The translations under genes were made by a program, and so were the position numbers. From Listeria rocourtiae FSL F6-920 (GTDB taxonomy: Bacteria > Bacillota > Bacilli > Lactobacillales > Listeriaceae): a stretch of 64,000 nt of DNA. The notes beneath the pieces were generated by a model. That model was not told where the DNA came from, did not search any database, and saw only the letters and a list, made by a program, of their open reading frames with translations. Position 1 is the stretch's first letter; the number at the start of each line of letters is the position of its first letter. The stretch lies in the NCBI RefSeq assembly GCF_000525975.1, contig NZ_AODK01000006.1, positions 186,001 to 250,000 of the forward strand, read 5' to 3'. Shown here piece after piece: positions 21,519 through 32,075 of this stretch.

Positions 21519-23384
21519 ATGTATATGATGTTTTTTGGAAGCTCTGTATTGTTACTGATTGGCATGGCAGTATTATGGTCAGTTTTTTCTTTTTTAGAGG
21601 CAGGCGGTGGCTCACGTTACTGAATATTTTCTTTCTGCTCGCGTGGCTTGGATTAGCGTTGGTAGCTACTTGGAGCATCGGGTGGGAATTTATACGACAG
21701 ATTTTTGGAATGTTAGCGCCGATGGTGGTTTCGCCGTTTATTTTATTGGTGACTGTTAGGGATCGGAGTGTATGGGGACAACTGGTAAAACGATATGCGG
21801 TTTTTGTGTCATGGTTTGCTGTTTATATGATTACATTCCAAATACCTGCTTTCCCGGATGGATGGACATATTTTGAATGTTTTGGACTACCTATTCTCGT
21901 TTTCATTCTACTGTATGCTTGGGATAAATGGTTTGGCAGACGTTTTTATAGGCACTGGATTGTTATAGGGAGTGTGCTTATGATTTTGGGCTTTATTTTC
22001 ATTTCATTGTTGTGGAATGCGAAGGCCATGCAGGATGAGGGACACGCGATGCAGGGGAATTGGGGTGGTGGAAAAGTGACTAGTGTAAAGCCGTCTGTTG
22101 ATGTAACGACTTTGACGGGACCTGATGCGACGGCTGTTACGAAACAATACGATTTTACTGCCGCAAAAAAAAAACATGAGCGTTCCTGATGGCTCAGAGA
22201 AGGAACTGTGGCTTTTTAATGGTCAGCTGACAGGGCCAGCGATTCGGGTAACGCAAGGAGACGTGGTGGAAGTAACACTGACTAATAAAAATATCGAGGA
22301 TGGTATAACAATTCATTGGCACGGATATGACGTTCCCAATGCTGAGGATGGTGTGCCGGATATTTCACAAAAAGTAGTAGCAGTAGGCGAAAGTTATACG
22401 TATCGCTTTACGGCGGATACTGCAGGAACATTTTGGTATCATTCACACAATCAATCATCGGAGCAAGTAGGGCATGGTTTATTTGGCTCATTTATTGTAG
22501 AACCGAAAAAGCAAGTGAAAGAAGAGCTTGAAATTGTAGGATTTGTTGCACCGAAATATGTGGATTCATCTGGCGCCTTACTTCCGGCGAATGGAAAGGT
22601 GCCTAAAAATATCAAGCCGGGTACAAATGTACGAATACGTCTTGGAAATGCGCATAATAAGCCACAAAAACTAATTTTGAACGGTACAACATTTCAAATT
22701 GCAGCGATAGATGGGAACTTGATTCACAAGCCTACAGATTTAAAAGAAACCTATCTACAAATTCCAGCTGGTGGTCGGATGGATATTACGTTCACAATGC
22801 CAAATCATGCTGTCTGTTTATTTGATGCAAAAGATGCGACTGGTGGTTGGGTGTTTCAGTCTACGGGGGAGAACACAAAAGCATCGACAGAAATTCCAGA
22901 CAATGTTTTCAAGCCGGAGAAATACGGAGAGAAAAAAGCGACAACACTGGATGCATCAGATGGCTTTGACCGATTATTTACGATGGTTTTTGATAGCAAA
23001 TTGGCTTTTTTTGATGGAATGGTGCATCATTTGTGGACGATTAACGGGGAGTTATATCCAAACACACCGATGTTAATGGTAAATGAGGGAGATTTAGTGA
23101 AGACAACTTTTGTAAATCGTAGTTACAGTCACCATCCAATGCATTTACACGGGCATAAAATGTTGGTATTGACGCGAAATGGTGCGGCAACAACAGGTAG
23201 CCCCTGGTGGACAGATACGCTAAATGTGAAACCAGGAGAAACGTACGAAGTGGCTTTTAAAGCAGATAATCCTGGTATTTGGATGGATCATTGTCATAAC
23301 TTGGATCATGCCACCAATGGTATGATGATGCATCTTCAATATAATAATGTTTACACGCCATTTTCAGGCCACACGCATGAATAA
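21519..23384 (+). CDS. Membrane-anchored multicopper oxidase (two frameshifts)
   Basis: An N-terminal region of about 170 residues with several membrane helices leads into a multicopper oxidase of ~420 residues. Copper motifs are HWHGYD, WYHSHNQ, HHPMHLHGH and DHCHNLDHATNGMM, giving type 1, 2 and 3 ligands with an axial Met. The first ATG (MYMMFFGSSVLLL) follows GAAGGGG. One base seems lost in the T run near 21590-21596 and one added in the A10 run near 22165-22174; both corrected gives about 621 residues. The substrate (Cu(I), Mn(II) or phenolic) cannot be told. TATAAT at 21491-21496 is a probable -10. The gene is divergent from adhE. Confidence 0.85.
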
Positions 23385-23413
23385 ACCATAATCTCAAAAA
23401 CAGAGCAAAACAC

Positions 23414-23442
23414 TTGTCATAGGCGGTATTGTGTGCTATTAT
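23414..23442 (+). promoter_or_regulatory. rpsB promoter
   Basis: TTGTCA (23414-23419), a 17-base spacer and TATTAT (23437-23442) give a strong SigA promoter about 130 bases before rpsB. Confidence 0.8.
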
Positions 23443-23465
23443 AGTAAACGGTGTTAAAACATCAC

Positions 23466-23536
23466 ACACACATGAGGACAGTCCAAAGGGTGCTTGATTT
23501 CAAGTCTTTGGTTGGTTGATTCATGTGGAGGGCGGA
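23466..23536 (+). promoter_or_regulatory. Structured rpsB leader RNA
   Basis: CACATGA (23469-23475) pairs with TCATGTG (23521-23527), enclosing CCAAAG/CTTTGG (23483-23488 and 23506-23511); a GCGGA-GAAA-TCCGC hairpin follows just before the ribosome binding site. This may be an autoregulatory site for S2 (inference). Confidence 0.45.
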
Positions 23537-23572
23537 GAAATCCGCAAAAATAAAACCATAGGAGGGAATAAC

Positions 23573-24358
23573 ATGCCTGTTATTTCAATGAAACAATTGC
23601 TAGAAGCTGGGGTACATTTCGGCCACCAAACACGTCGCTGGAACCCAAAAATGAAGAAATACATCTTCACAGAAAGAAACGGTATCTACATTATCGATTT
23701 GCAAAAAACTGTTAAGAAAGTAGACGAAGCTTTCAATTTTATGAAAGAAGTATCTGCTGACGGTGGAACAATCCTTTTTGTAGGAACTAAAAAACAAGCG
23801 CAAGATTCCGTTCGTGATGAAGCGATTCGTTCAGGTCAATATTTTGTTAACCATCGTTGGTTAGGTGGAACATTGACAAACTTTGAAACAATCCAAAAAC
23901 GTATTAAACATCTTAAGAAAATCGAAAAAATGGAAGAAGACGGTACTTTTGAAGTCCTTCCTAAAAAAGAAGTTGTTCTTCTTAAAAAAGAGCAAGAAAA
24001 ACTTGAAAGATTCCTAGGCGGTATTAAAGATATGAAAGGTCTTCCTGATGCTTTGTTCATCGTTGACCCTCGTAAAGAACGTATTGCTGTTGCAGAAGCT
24101 CGTAAATTAAATATTCCGATTATCGGTATTGTTGATACAAACTGTGATCCAGATGAAATTGATTACGTAATTCCTGCAAATGACGATGCTATCCGTGCGG
24201 TTAAACTTTTAACTGCTAGAATGGCTGATGCTATCATCGAAGTAAACCAAGGTGAAGAGCAAGAAGTTCCTGTAGAAGAAGTAAAAGCGCCAGTTGTTGA
24301 AGAAGCAGTTGCAGCGGCTCCAGCTCCAGTAGCTGAAGAACCAACTACAGAAGCATAA
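23573..24358 (+). CDS. rpsB: 30S ribosomal protein S2
   Basis: Small-subunit protein that binds late near the 16S rRNA neck and helps recruit S1 where S1 exists. The start [27 protein letters not shown] follows GGAGGG at seven bases. Conserved blocks [18 protein letters not shown] and [21 protein letters not shown] are intact. It has 261 residues with an Ala/Glu/Pro-rich tail of about 35 residues. It is the first gene of an rpsB-tsf operon with an attenuator between the two. Confidence 0.98.
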   Translation: MPVISMKQLLEAGVHFGHQTRRWNPKMKKYIFTERNGIYIIDLQKTVKKVDEAFNFMKEVSADGGTILFVGTKKQAQDSVRDEAIRSGQYFVNHRWLGGTLTNFETIQKRIKHLKKIEKMEEDGTFEVLPKKEVVLLKKEQEKLERFLGGIKDMKGLPDALFIVDPRKERIAVAEARKLNIPIIGIVDTNCDPDEIDYVIPANDDAIRAVKLLTARMADAIIEVNQGEEQEVPVEEVKAPVVEEAVAAAPAPVAEEPTTEA

Positions 24359-24377
24359 GAACTGATCTAAAACCAAC

Positions 24378-24412
24378 AAGGTGATAAGTGGCAATCTCTT
24401 ATCACCTTTTTT
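24378..24412 (+). terminator. Attenuator/terminator between rpsB and tsf
   Basis: AAGGTGATAAG (24378-24388) pairs with CTTATCACCTT (24398-24408) and is followed by a T run. It probably lowers tsf transcription relative to rpsB. Confidence 0.85.
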
Positions 24413-24442
24413 CAAAGATTTTTATATTAGGAGGAATTGTAA

Positions 24443-25329
24443 ATGGCTAACGTTACAGCTCAAATGGTAAAAGAACTACGTGAAAAAAACTGGTGCAGGT
24501 ATGATGGACTGTAAGAAAGCATTAGTAGAAGTAGATGGAGATATGGATTTAGCAATTGACTACCTACGTGAAAAAGGTATCGCAAAAGCTGCTAAAAAAA
24601 TCAGATCGTATCGCCACAGAAGGTATGACAAGTGTTGTTAGTAATGATAAACACGTTGCAGTGCTTGAAATTAATGCGGAAACAGATTTCGTTGCTAAAA
24701 ACGATCAATTCATTCAGTTAGTAAAAGACATTTCTAACCAATTACTAATTGTTCGTCCAGACAACTTGGATGAAGCGTTGAAAACAGAAATGCCAAACGG
24801 CCAAACTTTACAAGACTATATCAACGAAGCAATCCAAAAAATCGGTGAAAGAATCTCTCTTCGTCGTTTTGAAATTAAAGAAAAAGTTGCAGATCATGCA
24901 TTTGGCGAATACATTCACATGGGTGGACGTATCGGGGTATTAGTTGTTCTTGAAGGAACTTCTGATGACGCAGTCGCAAAAGATGTTGCAATGCACGTTG
25001 CTGCAATTAACCCTAAATACATTTCACGTAATGATGTTTCCCAAGACGAAATTGCGCACGAAAGAAAAATCCTTACAGAACAAGCACTTAACGAAGGCAA
25101 ACCAGCCAATATCGTTGAGAAAATGGTCGAAGGTCGCCTAACAAAATATCTTAGCGAAATTAGCCTAGAAGATCAACCGTTTGTTAAAAATCCAGACGTA
25201 ACTGTAGGTCAATTCGTTAAAGAAAAAGGTGCTACAATCAAATCATTCGTTCGCTTTGAAGTCGGCGAAGGTTTAGAGAAAAAAGAAGATAACTTTGTTG
25301 AAGAAGTTATGAATCAAGTGAAAAAATAA
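24443..25329 (+). CDS. tsf: Elongation factor Ts (two frameshifts)
   Basis: Nucleotide exchange factor for EF-Tu. It starts [27 protein letters not shown] after AGGAGG; the TDFV motif appears in [16 protein letters not shown]. Two A runs near 24484-24490 and 24595-24601 each hold one extra base. Removing both gives 294 residues, the size known for Listeria EF-Ts. The break positions and preserved similarity argue for sequence error in an essential gene. Transcribed with rpsB. Confidence 0.96.
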
Positions 25330-25360
25330 GACCATTTTAGGTGGCTTTATATGATTTTAG

Positions 25361-25398
25361 AAAAATCGTTATTCGTTGAGAATAGCGGTTTTTCTGTT
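25361..25398 (+). terminator. Terminator after tsf
   Basis: AAAAATCGTTATTC pairs with GAATAGCGGTTTTT around a short loop, followed by T-rich sequence. The remaining ~215 bases before the convergent phosphodiesterase terminator hold nothing I recognise. Confidence 0.82.
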
Positions 25399-25611
25399 TT
25401 TCAGAAGCCAGCTATTATTTTTATGTGAATCTTGTGGTGTCATTTCTTTCTCTTCACATATAAATTGAAAGCACAATTTGTTGTATACAGTAAGTCAAAC
25501 TCGGATCAAAGTTTGCATATAATCAGTATCAATCGGCGGTTTCTATTTTAAGTAATTTAATTGACCGCTATTCTCGCACGGAATTGGTTCTTTAATATAT
25601 TTTAAATCGAA

Positions 25612-25655
25612 AAGAAAGCAAAGCATGATATATCTACCACGCCTTGCTTCCTTTC
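25612..25655 (-). terminator. Terminator of the phosphodiesterase gene
   Basis: On the reverse strand AAGCAAGGC and GCTTTGCTT form an imperfect stem followed by TTCTTTTC, directly after the stop of the reverse-strand gene. Confidence 0.6.
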
Positions 25656-27443
25656 TAATTACTAGTCAACAAATCAATTGCATCTGCTAACTTTGTGCTA
25701 ACTGCTTGATCATTTCTCAAATCCTCTTGCACCTTCATAGCTTCCTCAGGTATTTCTGTAATAATCCCATCAACGTCTGCGAGCATGTATTTTCGGGCAG
25801 CTTCAGGGGTTGTAATTGTCCATACCAGCAAATCCATATTGCGCTCACGAGCTTGCCTCTGTATGCTAGCGCTAAATGAAAATTCTTCAATAACAATGAA
25901 ATCTGCGTTGACATTCACCAAGTTTCCAAAGTTAAGTGGTACAATAAAACCAACACGCATGGTTGGATAACGTTCTTTAATTGTTTCTACAATATTTCGA
26001 TTCAACGACTGGTAAATATAATCGCGTTCTACACCATGTTTTTGCACTATCTCTTCAAAATTAGCAAGGAAATCTTTGGACTCACCGCCGTGTGTTTTAA
26101 TTTCGATATTTAGATTTATATTCCATTTTTTTGCGTGTTCAATATAGGTTTCTAGTGATGGAATTGTTGATGTAAAGCCGTCTTGTCGAATTGTTACTTT
26201 CTCTAACTCGGCTAACGTCATATCACGTATATTCCGATTTATGCCTGCCATTCTCCTTAGATTGGTATCATGAAACACAACAAACTGATGGTCTTTCGTT
26301 TCAAGTACGTCCATTTCAACAAAGTCTACACCAATCTTTGCAGCGCCATGAAGCGATTCAAGTGAATTCTCAACGCCGGCGCTTTTCAATCCGCGATGGG
26401 CGATGATTTGCGTGTTATCGCTATATGTTATTTCGGTCAAATAGAAACCATTAACCGTTATCAGAGCAAGGACTGAAGCGGTAATAATGACATAAAAGGA
26501 CTTGCGATGCTTCTTTTTCACGACTTGCATCTGTTTGTGTGATATGACTTTATTTTCACGCGTTAAAAACATAAAATTAACAGCATGCGCAACGTAAATA
26601 GGGGTAATCGTGAAGGCGACAATAAAGAATATCTGGCTCAGCGTCAGCGATATTCCAGCTACAACCGGTGCTGCCGGTGACCACAACTGTTCTGCTAAAA
26701 TAGTCGGTAGGAGAAAAATCATAAAAGCGATAAAAAGCAGACCAGCTGCGACAAGTGACATAATTATGAAAATGGCTACAATACGCCATGTTTGCCAGCG
26801 AGTAATTGACCAACTCCGCTTCATCGCTTGAAAAATTGTGCATTTTCTTGTCAAAAAAAATCTCCAGCGAAAAAACTAATCGGATATTAATGTAAATCAC
26901 GATAGCAATAAAACTAAAGTATAAAATACTGCCAGAAGTAGACTTTAGTAGTTCGTTTACAATAAAGTTTGGAATATAAATTCCGTCTGTTAATTCAGAA
27001 TGTAGCCCCATTCCCGCAATCGGAACAATCAATGCGAAATATAATAGAAAAAAGACGAATTGATAAGATAGCAAATATTTGGATTGTTGCATGATTTTGC
27101 GAAGAATCATTTGGATGGTGAATGGGATTTGTTGCTGGTGATAATAGGTTATAAGTATCAAAACAGATAATTCAAGGTAAATAAAAAACAGAGCCAGTAA
27201 CCCAAAAATAATTGCAAATAGCAAACCAAGTGGATTTCGCAAAAATTCTAAAATATTCTGATCCGTTATGCTATCATAGCCAAGCGATGTCGTCATAAAG
27301 CTGAAAAATAAAGCTAAAAATGGAAAAGCTAGTAAAAGAATCATTGCTTGTAAAACAAATACAAATTTTATGTAGTACCATGAGTTAAAACGGGTATAAA
27401 ATAAAGAAGTCCTCAAGGTTTGCCAAATTTTGATTGTGTTCAT
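25655..27443 (-). CDS. Membrane-bound glycerophosphodiester phosphodiesterase (one frameshift)
   Basis: Hydrolyses glycerophosphodiesters, perhaps lipid or teichoic-acid derived, to glycerol-3-phosphate. The N-terminal ~330 residues hold about seven to eight membrane helices (GPDPase membrane domain). The catalytic TIM-barrel starts near residue 345 with IIAHRG, then ENSLES, FVEMDVLETKDHQFVVFHD and LNIEIKTHG, which supply the metal and catalytic residues. An eight-base run at 26853-26860 has one extra base; without it the protein is 595 residues. GGGGGAGAAATTG precedes the ATG. It sits on the reverse strand between tsf and pyrH, genes that adjoin in Bacillus, so it looks like an insertion into an ancestral operon. 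Confidence 0.9.
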
Positions 27444-27632
27444 TCAATTTCTCCCCCTTATTTCTGTTTTTCATTATACGATAAGTTAACAATAATTAGT
27501 AGCATGAAAAGATTATTTTTGAAATTTGTATGAAAATGCTTTTGCTTGAGGCGTTTTTTTAGTATTATAGAATATGATGGAATTATTCCGAGTGTTAGGA
27601 ATGAGCCAAATAGAAAGTAGATGGAGGTCAAT

Positions 27633-28361
27633 ATGGATACCCCAGAATATAAACGAGTAGTATTGAAACTTAGTGGTGAAGCTTTAGCAGGAACGGAAGG
27701 ATTTGGGATTAACCCTCGCGTCGTAAACTCCATCTCGCAACAAGTGAAAGAAGTCGTAGAACTTGGCGTGGAAGTCGCTATTGTCGTCGGTGGCGGTAAT
27801 ATCTGGCGCGGTAAGCTAGGAAGCGAGATGGGGATGGATCGCGCAGCAGCAGATTACATGGGCATGCTTGCAACGGTCATGAACTCTTTATCCTTACAAG
27901 ATTCACTGGAGAACGTTGGTGTTGCTACACGTGTTCAAACTTCCATTGATATGCGGCAGATTGCTGAACCGTATATTAGACGTAAAGCGATTCGGCATCT
28001 GGAAAAAGGGCGCGTTGTTATTTTTGCAGCGGGAACTGGGAACCCTTATTTCTCAACGGATACAACAGCGGCATTGCGCGCAGCTGAAATCGAGGCTGAG
28101 GTCATTTTGATGGCGAAAAACAATGTCGATGGTGTTTATAGTGCTGATCCAAAATTGGATGACAGCGCAGTTAAATATGATGAATTATCGTATCTAGATG
28201 TGATTAAAGATGATTTACAGGTCATGGATACAACGGCCTCATCACTAAGTATGGATAATGATATTCCATTAATCGTCTTCTCGTTTGAAGAGACAGATAA
28301 CAATATCAAACGTGTTATTTTAGGCGAAAAAATAGGGACAATAGTAAGAGGGAGGAAATAA
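27633..28361 (+). CDS. pyrH: Uridylate kinase (UMP kinase)
   Basis: Phosphorylates UMP to UDP with ATP; bacterial hexameric amino-acid-kinase fold regulated by UTP and [23 protein letters not shown] begins the protein, with the GGGN loop ([10 protein letters not shown]) and [26 protein letters not shown] and [10 protein letters not shown] follow. It has 242 residues. I choose the ATG at 27633 because GGAGGT is just upstream and similarity starts there. It is the first gene of pyrH-frr. Confidence 0.97.
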   Translation: MDTPEYKRVVLKLSGEALAGTEGFGINPRVVNSISQQVKEVVELGVEVAIVVGGGNIWRGKLGSEMGMDRAAADYMGMLATVMNSLSLQDSLENVGVATRVQTSIDMRQIAEPYIRRKAIRHLEKGRVVIFAAGTGNPYFSTDTTAALRAAEIEAEVILMAKNNVDGVYSADPKLDDSAVKYDELSYLDVIKDDLQVMDTTASSLSMDNDIPLIVFSFEETDNNIKRVILGEKIGTIVRGRK

Positions 28362-28363
28362 CG

Positions 28364-28921
28364 ATGAGTAAAGAAGTATTAGCACAAGCAAAAGAGAAAA
28401 TGGCTAAATCAGAGCAGGCATTACAACACCAACTAGGATCAATCCGCGCAGGCCGTGCCAACGCATCCCTGCTTGACCGCATTTCGGTTGATTATTACGG
28501 TGCGCCAACACCAATCAACCAATTAGCAGCCGTAAGCGTTCCAGAAGCACGCTTATTGATGATTTCACCATATGATAAAACAGCACTGGGCGATATCGAG
28601 AAAGCAATTTTAAAAGGTGATCTTGGAATTATGCCAAATAACGACGGTGAAGTTATTCGTATCGCGATTCCACAACTAACGGAAGAACGCCGTAAAGAGT
28701 TAGTAAAAGAAGTGAAAAAAGAAGCAGAGGATGCAAAAGTTGCGATTCGTAACGTGCGCCGTGATGCGAATGATGATTTGAAGAAATTAGAGAAAGCTGG
28801 CGACATTACGGAAGACGATTTACGTAATTTCACAGAAGACGTGCAAAAACTGACTGACGCAAGCATTAAGAAACTTGATGAGATTGCGAAGAGTAAAGAA
28901 GAAGAAATAATGGAAGTCTGA
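28364..28921 (+). CDS. frr: Ribosome recycling factor
   Basis: Splits post-termination ribosomes together with EF-G. It has 185 residues with the three-helix-bundle pattern: [31 protein letters not shown] at the hinge and [33 protein letters not shown] in helix 3. GGGAGG lies upstream and the start is two bases after the pyrH stop, so the pair is co-transcribed. Confidence 0.98.
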   Translation: MSKEVLAQAKEKMAKSEQALQHQLGSIRAGRANASLLDRISVDYYGAPTPINQLAAVSVPEARLLMISPYDKTALGDIEKAILKGDLGIMPNNDGEVIRIAIPQLTEERRKELVKEVKKEAEDAKVAIRNVRRDANDDLKKLEKAGDITEDDLRNFTEDVQKLTDASIKKLDEIAKSKEEEIMEV

Positions 28922-29051
28922 ACAGCTGAAAAGAGCCCACTATGCCATAAAAAAATTAGCAGGGAATATAATAAAAACCAGCACTTGTTTTTGTGGCAGG
29001 CTCGCAAATTTTGAATGCTTGTCTCTTGATGAAAAATCTGGAGATGCTTAA

Positions 29052-29076
29052 CTGCAGTGTATGATTATACATGCAG
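29052..29076. other. Hairpin in the frr-uppS gap
   Basis: CTGCA-G-TGTAT, loop GATT, ATACA-TGCAG: a 10-bp stem with one bulge in the 414-base gap between frr and uppS. Its function is unknown; it may belong to the frr 3' region or to a small RNA. Confidence 0.5.
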
Positions 29077-29118
29077 TACGTTTTGAAGCTTTCTAAGTTT
29101 TGGTAAGCGATGATTTTC

Positions 29119-29180
29119 AACCGCTTCACGCATATCAAGGGCACTTAACTAGCCTTATCAATATGCATGAAGCGGTTATT
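29119..29180 (+). terminator. Long hairpin, probable terminator between frr and uppS
   Basis: AACCGCTTCA-C-GCATAT (29119-29135) pairs with ATATGC-A-TGAAGCGGTT (29161-29177), a 16-bp stem with one mismatch. It is followed by ATTTCTTA, a weak T run. Apart from this and the hairpin at 29052, no gene is evident in 28922-29335. Confidence 0.6.
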
Positions 29181-29335
29181 TCTTAGTAAGAATAGTGATT
29201 GAAAATACCATATCAGAGCTTCTCTCATCGATTTCTTATTTATTTTGAGCAAGTTTATAGTACATAATTGCTGTTATTTTTGTTATTATAAGTATAGACG
29301 TGCCGACTCTTGGTAATTCTATTGGAGGAAAGAAC

Positions 29336-30094
29336 ATGTTTAAGAAAATATTTCGTCAAGATGAGAATGAGATAAATAGTGAAATTTCAGCAGAACTTCC
29401 TTTGCCGAGTCATGTTGCAATTATTATGGATGGAAATGGAAGATGGGCGAAGAAACGTTTTTTGCCTCGAGTTGCTGGGCACCGCGAAGGAATGCAAGTT
29501 GTTAAGCGGATGACGCGCTATGCGAATTCGCTTGGTGTCGATGTACTAACATTGTACGCTTTTTCTACGGAGAATTGGAAGCGACCGAATGATGAAGTGG
29601 ACTTTCTAATGAAGCTGCCGGGTGAATTTTTTGATACGTTTATTCCAGAGCTAATGGAAGAAAATGTTCGTGTCAATGTGATGGGTTATAAAGAAGAATT
29701 GCCACAACACACATTGGATGCAGTAGAGAGAGCAATTGAGGCAACGAAGGGGAATACTGGCCTTGTTTTGAACTTTGCGTTAAATTATGGAGCACGAGCT
29801 GAGATTGTGACGGCAACCCAAGCAGCGATGCGCGAGTTATTGGATGCAGGACTTACTGCAAATGATTTGACAGAGGAATGTCTGGAAAAGCATTTGATGA
29901 GTGCTGGCTTATCAGATCCAGATTTATTAATTCGAACAAGCGGCGAGCTTAGACTCAGTAATTTTATGTTATGGCAACTTGCGTATAGCGAGTTTTATTT
30001 TACGGAGACGCATTGGCCAGATTTTAGGGAAGACGATTTTAAGCAGGCGGTTGTGGAGTATCAGAATCGTTCGAGACGCTTCGGTGGTTTATAG
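29336..30094 (+). CDS. uppS: Undecaprenyl diphosphate synthase
   Basis: Makes C55 undecaprenyl diphosphate, the lipid carrier for peptidoglycan and teichoic acids, from FPP and IPP (cis-prenyltransferase). The catalytic Asp is in IIMDGNGRWAKKR; other family blocks are AGHREGMQVVKR, YAFSTENWKRP and LLIRTSGELRLSNFMLWQLAYSEFYF. It has 252 residues. GGAGGAAAGAAC fixes the ATG at 29336. It starts the uppS-cdsA-dxr-rseP unit; its stop overlaps the cdsA ribosome binding site. Confidence 0.97.
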   Translation: MFKKIFRQDENEINSEISAELPLPSHVAIIMDGNGRWAKKRFLPRVAGHREGMQVVKRMTRYANSLGVDVLTLYAFSTENWKRPNDEVDFLMKLPGEFFDTFIPELMEENVRVNVMGYKEELPQHTLDAVERAIEATKGNTGLVLNFALNYGARAEIVTATQAAMRELLDAGLTANDLTEECLEKHLMSAGLSDPDLLIRTSGELRLSNFMLWQLAYSEFYFTETHWPDFREDDFKQAVVEYQNRSRRFGGL

Positions 30095-30106
30095 GGAGGA
30101 TATATT

Positions 30107-30907
30107 GTGAAAACAAGAATTATTACAGCAATCGTAGCTTTAGCGGTGTTCCTGCCGTTTGTAATTTATGGGAAATTGCCATTTGAACTACTTAGTATGC
30201 TGTTGGCAGCAATTGCTTTATATGAAATTTTAGTGATGACAAAGCAACATTTATTTTCGGTGAACGGGATTATCACGCTCGTTTTAACACTCATTATTGC
30301 GGCACCGACGTGGTTCATCGATTGGCTTGAGGAATATAGCATTACCCAGATGGAAATCATATTTGTCTGCATGGCATTATTGTTATCCTACACAGTATTT
30401 TCAAAGAATCGTTATCATTTTGATCAAGTCGGGATTGGCGTTTTAGCAGCGTTTTATACGGGGCTTGGTTTTCACTATCTTGCGGAGACGCGGAATGCTG
30501 GATTGGAGTATGTTATTTTTGCTCTGTTGATTGTATGGATGACAGATACGATGGCATATTTTGTAGGTCGCTCGATTGGGAAACATAAATTGGCACCAAA
30601 TGTAAGTCCGAATAAGACGGTGGAAGGCTTTGTTGGTGGTATTGTTTTTGCAGTGTTGATTGCCGGTGGGTACTATTTATACATGGGGTTAGGTGGAAAT
30701 CCAGTTGTTATTGCTGGCTTAATTATAGTGCTATCTATTTTCGGTCAACTTGGAGATTTAGTAGAATCGGCTCTTAAACGTTATTACGGTGTGAAAGATT
30801 CTGGAAAGTTATTACCAGGTCATGGCGGAATACTAGATCGATTTGACAATTTATTATTTGTGTTACCGCTTCTTTTGCCACTACTACATATACTTCAAAT
30901 TTTATAA
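30107..30907 (+). CDS. cdsA: Phosphatidate cytidylyltransferase
   Basis: Integral membrane enzyme making CDP-diacylglycerol for phospholipid synthesis. It has about eight hydrophobic helices and the family signature near the C-terminus (SIFGQLGDLVESALKRYYGVKDSGKLLPGHGGILDRFD), with DTMAYFVGRSIG earlier. GTG start six bases after GGGAGGA; 266 residues. Confidence 0.96.
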   Translation: MKTRIITAIVALAVFLPFVIYGKLPFELLSMLLAAIALYEILVMTKQHLFSVNGIITLVLTLIIAAPTWFIDWLEEYSITQMEIIFVCMALLLSYTVFSKNRYHFDQVGIGVLAAFYTGLGFHYLAETRNAGLEYVIFALLIVWMTDTMAYFVGRSIGKHKLAPNVSPNKTVEGFVGGIVFAVLIAGGYYLYMGLGGNPVVIAGLIIVLSIFGQLGDLVESALKRYYGVKDSGKLLPGHGGILDRFDNLLFVLPLLLPLLHILQIL

Positions 30908-30922
30908 AATAGAGGTGTACTG

Positions 30923-32065
30923 ATGAGAAAAATTAATTTATTAGGCGCAACAGGTTCGGTTGGAAGCCAGACACTTGCGATTGTTAGGGAACATCCAGAA
31001 TTATTCCAAGTTGTAGCGCTCTCGTTTGGGCGCAATATGAAACTAGGAAGGGCTGTTATTAATGAGTTTCAACCAGAAATTGTATCAGTAGAACATCGCC
31101 GAGATTATGATAAATTAAAGGTGGAATTTCCTGAGATTAAGGTATATTATGGCGCGATAGGATTGCAAGAAGTTGCGACATATAGTCATGGCGATATATT
31201 GATTAATGCGGTGATGGGAAGTGTTGGTTTACAGCCAACATTAGATGCGATTGAAGCCGGGAAAGAGATTGCGATTGCTAACAAAGAAACGCTAGTAACA
31301 GCGGGACATTTGGTGATGCGTGCAGCGAAAGAAAAAGGCGTGCGTTTAGTTCCCGTTGATAGTGAGCACTCTGCAATTTTTCAATGTCTACAGGGAGAAA
31401 ATCCGGCAAATATTGATAAATTGATTGTGACAGCTTCTGGCGGAAGTTTTCGTGATAAAACGCGAGATCAGTTAAAGGATGTGACAGTTGCAGAAGCTTT
31501 AGCGCATCCAAACTGGTCGATGGGGAATAAAATTACAATTGATTCTGCGACGATGTTTAATAAGGGGCTAGAAGTTATCGAGGCGCACTGGTTGTTTGAT
31601 TTAGACTACGATAAAATTGATGTCGTCATTCACCGAGAAAGTGTCATTCATTCCATGGTAGCATTTAAAGATGGTAGTCATATTGCACAACTCGGATTGC
31701 CGGACATGCGTGTCCCAATTCAATATGCATTGACATACCCGGAACGTGCAAGTATCTCATTCAACAAACCGTTTGATATTACGGAATTTGGCACGCTTCA
31801 TTTTGATAAAATGGACTTACATCGTTTCCCAGCGTTGAAATTAGCATATACTGCTGGTAAAATAGGTGGAACAATGCCTTCTGTTTTAAATGCGGCGAAT
31901 GAAATTGCTGTTGCCGGCTTTTTAAATGGTCAAGTTGCTTTTCAAGATATTGAGGCGCTCGTTGAAAACGCAATGAACCGCCATAAGGTAATACAAGATC
32001 CTGATTTGGAAACAATTTTCCAAGTAGATCAGGAAACACGTGCATACGTGAAGACACTATTATAG
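30923..32065 (+). CDS. dxr: 1-deoxy-D-xylulose 5-phosphate reductoisomerase
   Basis: Second enzyme of the MEP isoprenoid pathway, NADPH dependent. It has the N-terminal NADPH loop [19 protein letters not shown]-type segment [10 protein letters not shown], metal and substrate residues in [11 protein letters not shown] and TASGGSFR, and [31 protein letters not shown]. 380 residues. It follows uppS and cdsA, linking isoprenoid supply with its users. Confidence 0.97.
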   Translation: MRKINLLGATGSVGSQTLAIVREHPELFQVVALSFGRNMKLGRAVINEFQPEIVSVEHRRDYDKLKVEFPEIKVYYGAIGLQEVATYSHGDILINAVMGSVGLQPTLDAIEAGKEIAIANKETLVTAGHLVMRAAKEKGVRLVPVDSEHSAIFQCLQGENPANIDKLIVTASGGSFRDKTRDQLKDVTVAEALAHPNWSMGNKITIDSATMFNKGLEVIEAHWLFDLDYDKIDVVIHRESVIHSMVAFKDGSHIAQLGLPDMRVPIQYALTYPERASISFNKPFDITEFGTLHFDKMDLHRFPALKLAYTAGKIGGTMPSVLNAANEIAVAGFLNGQVAFQDIEALVENAMNRHKVIQDPDLETIFQVDQETRAYVKTLL

Positions 32066-32075
32066 AGGTGAAACA

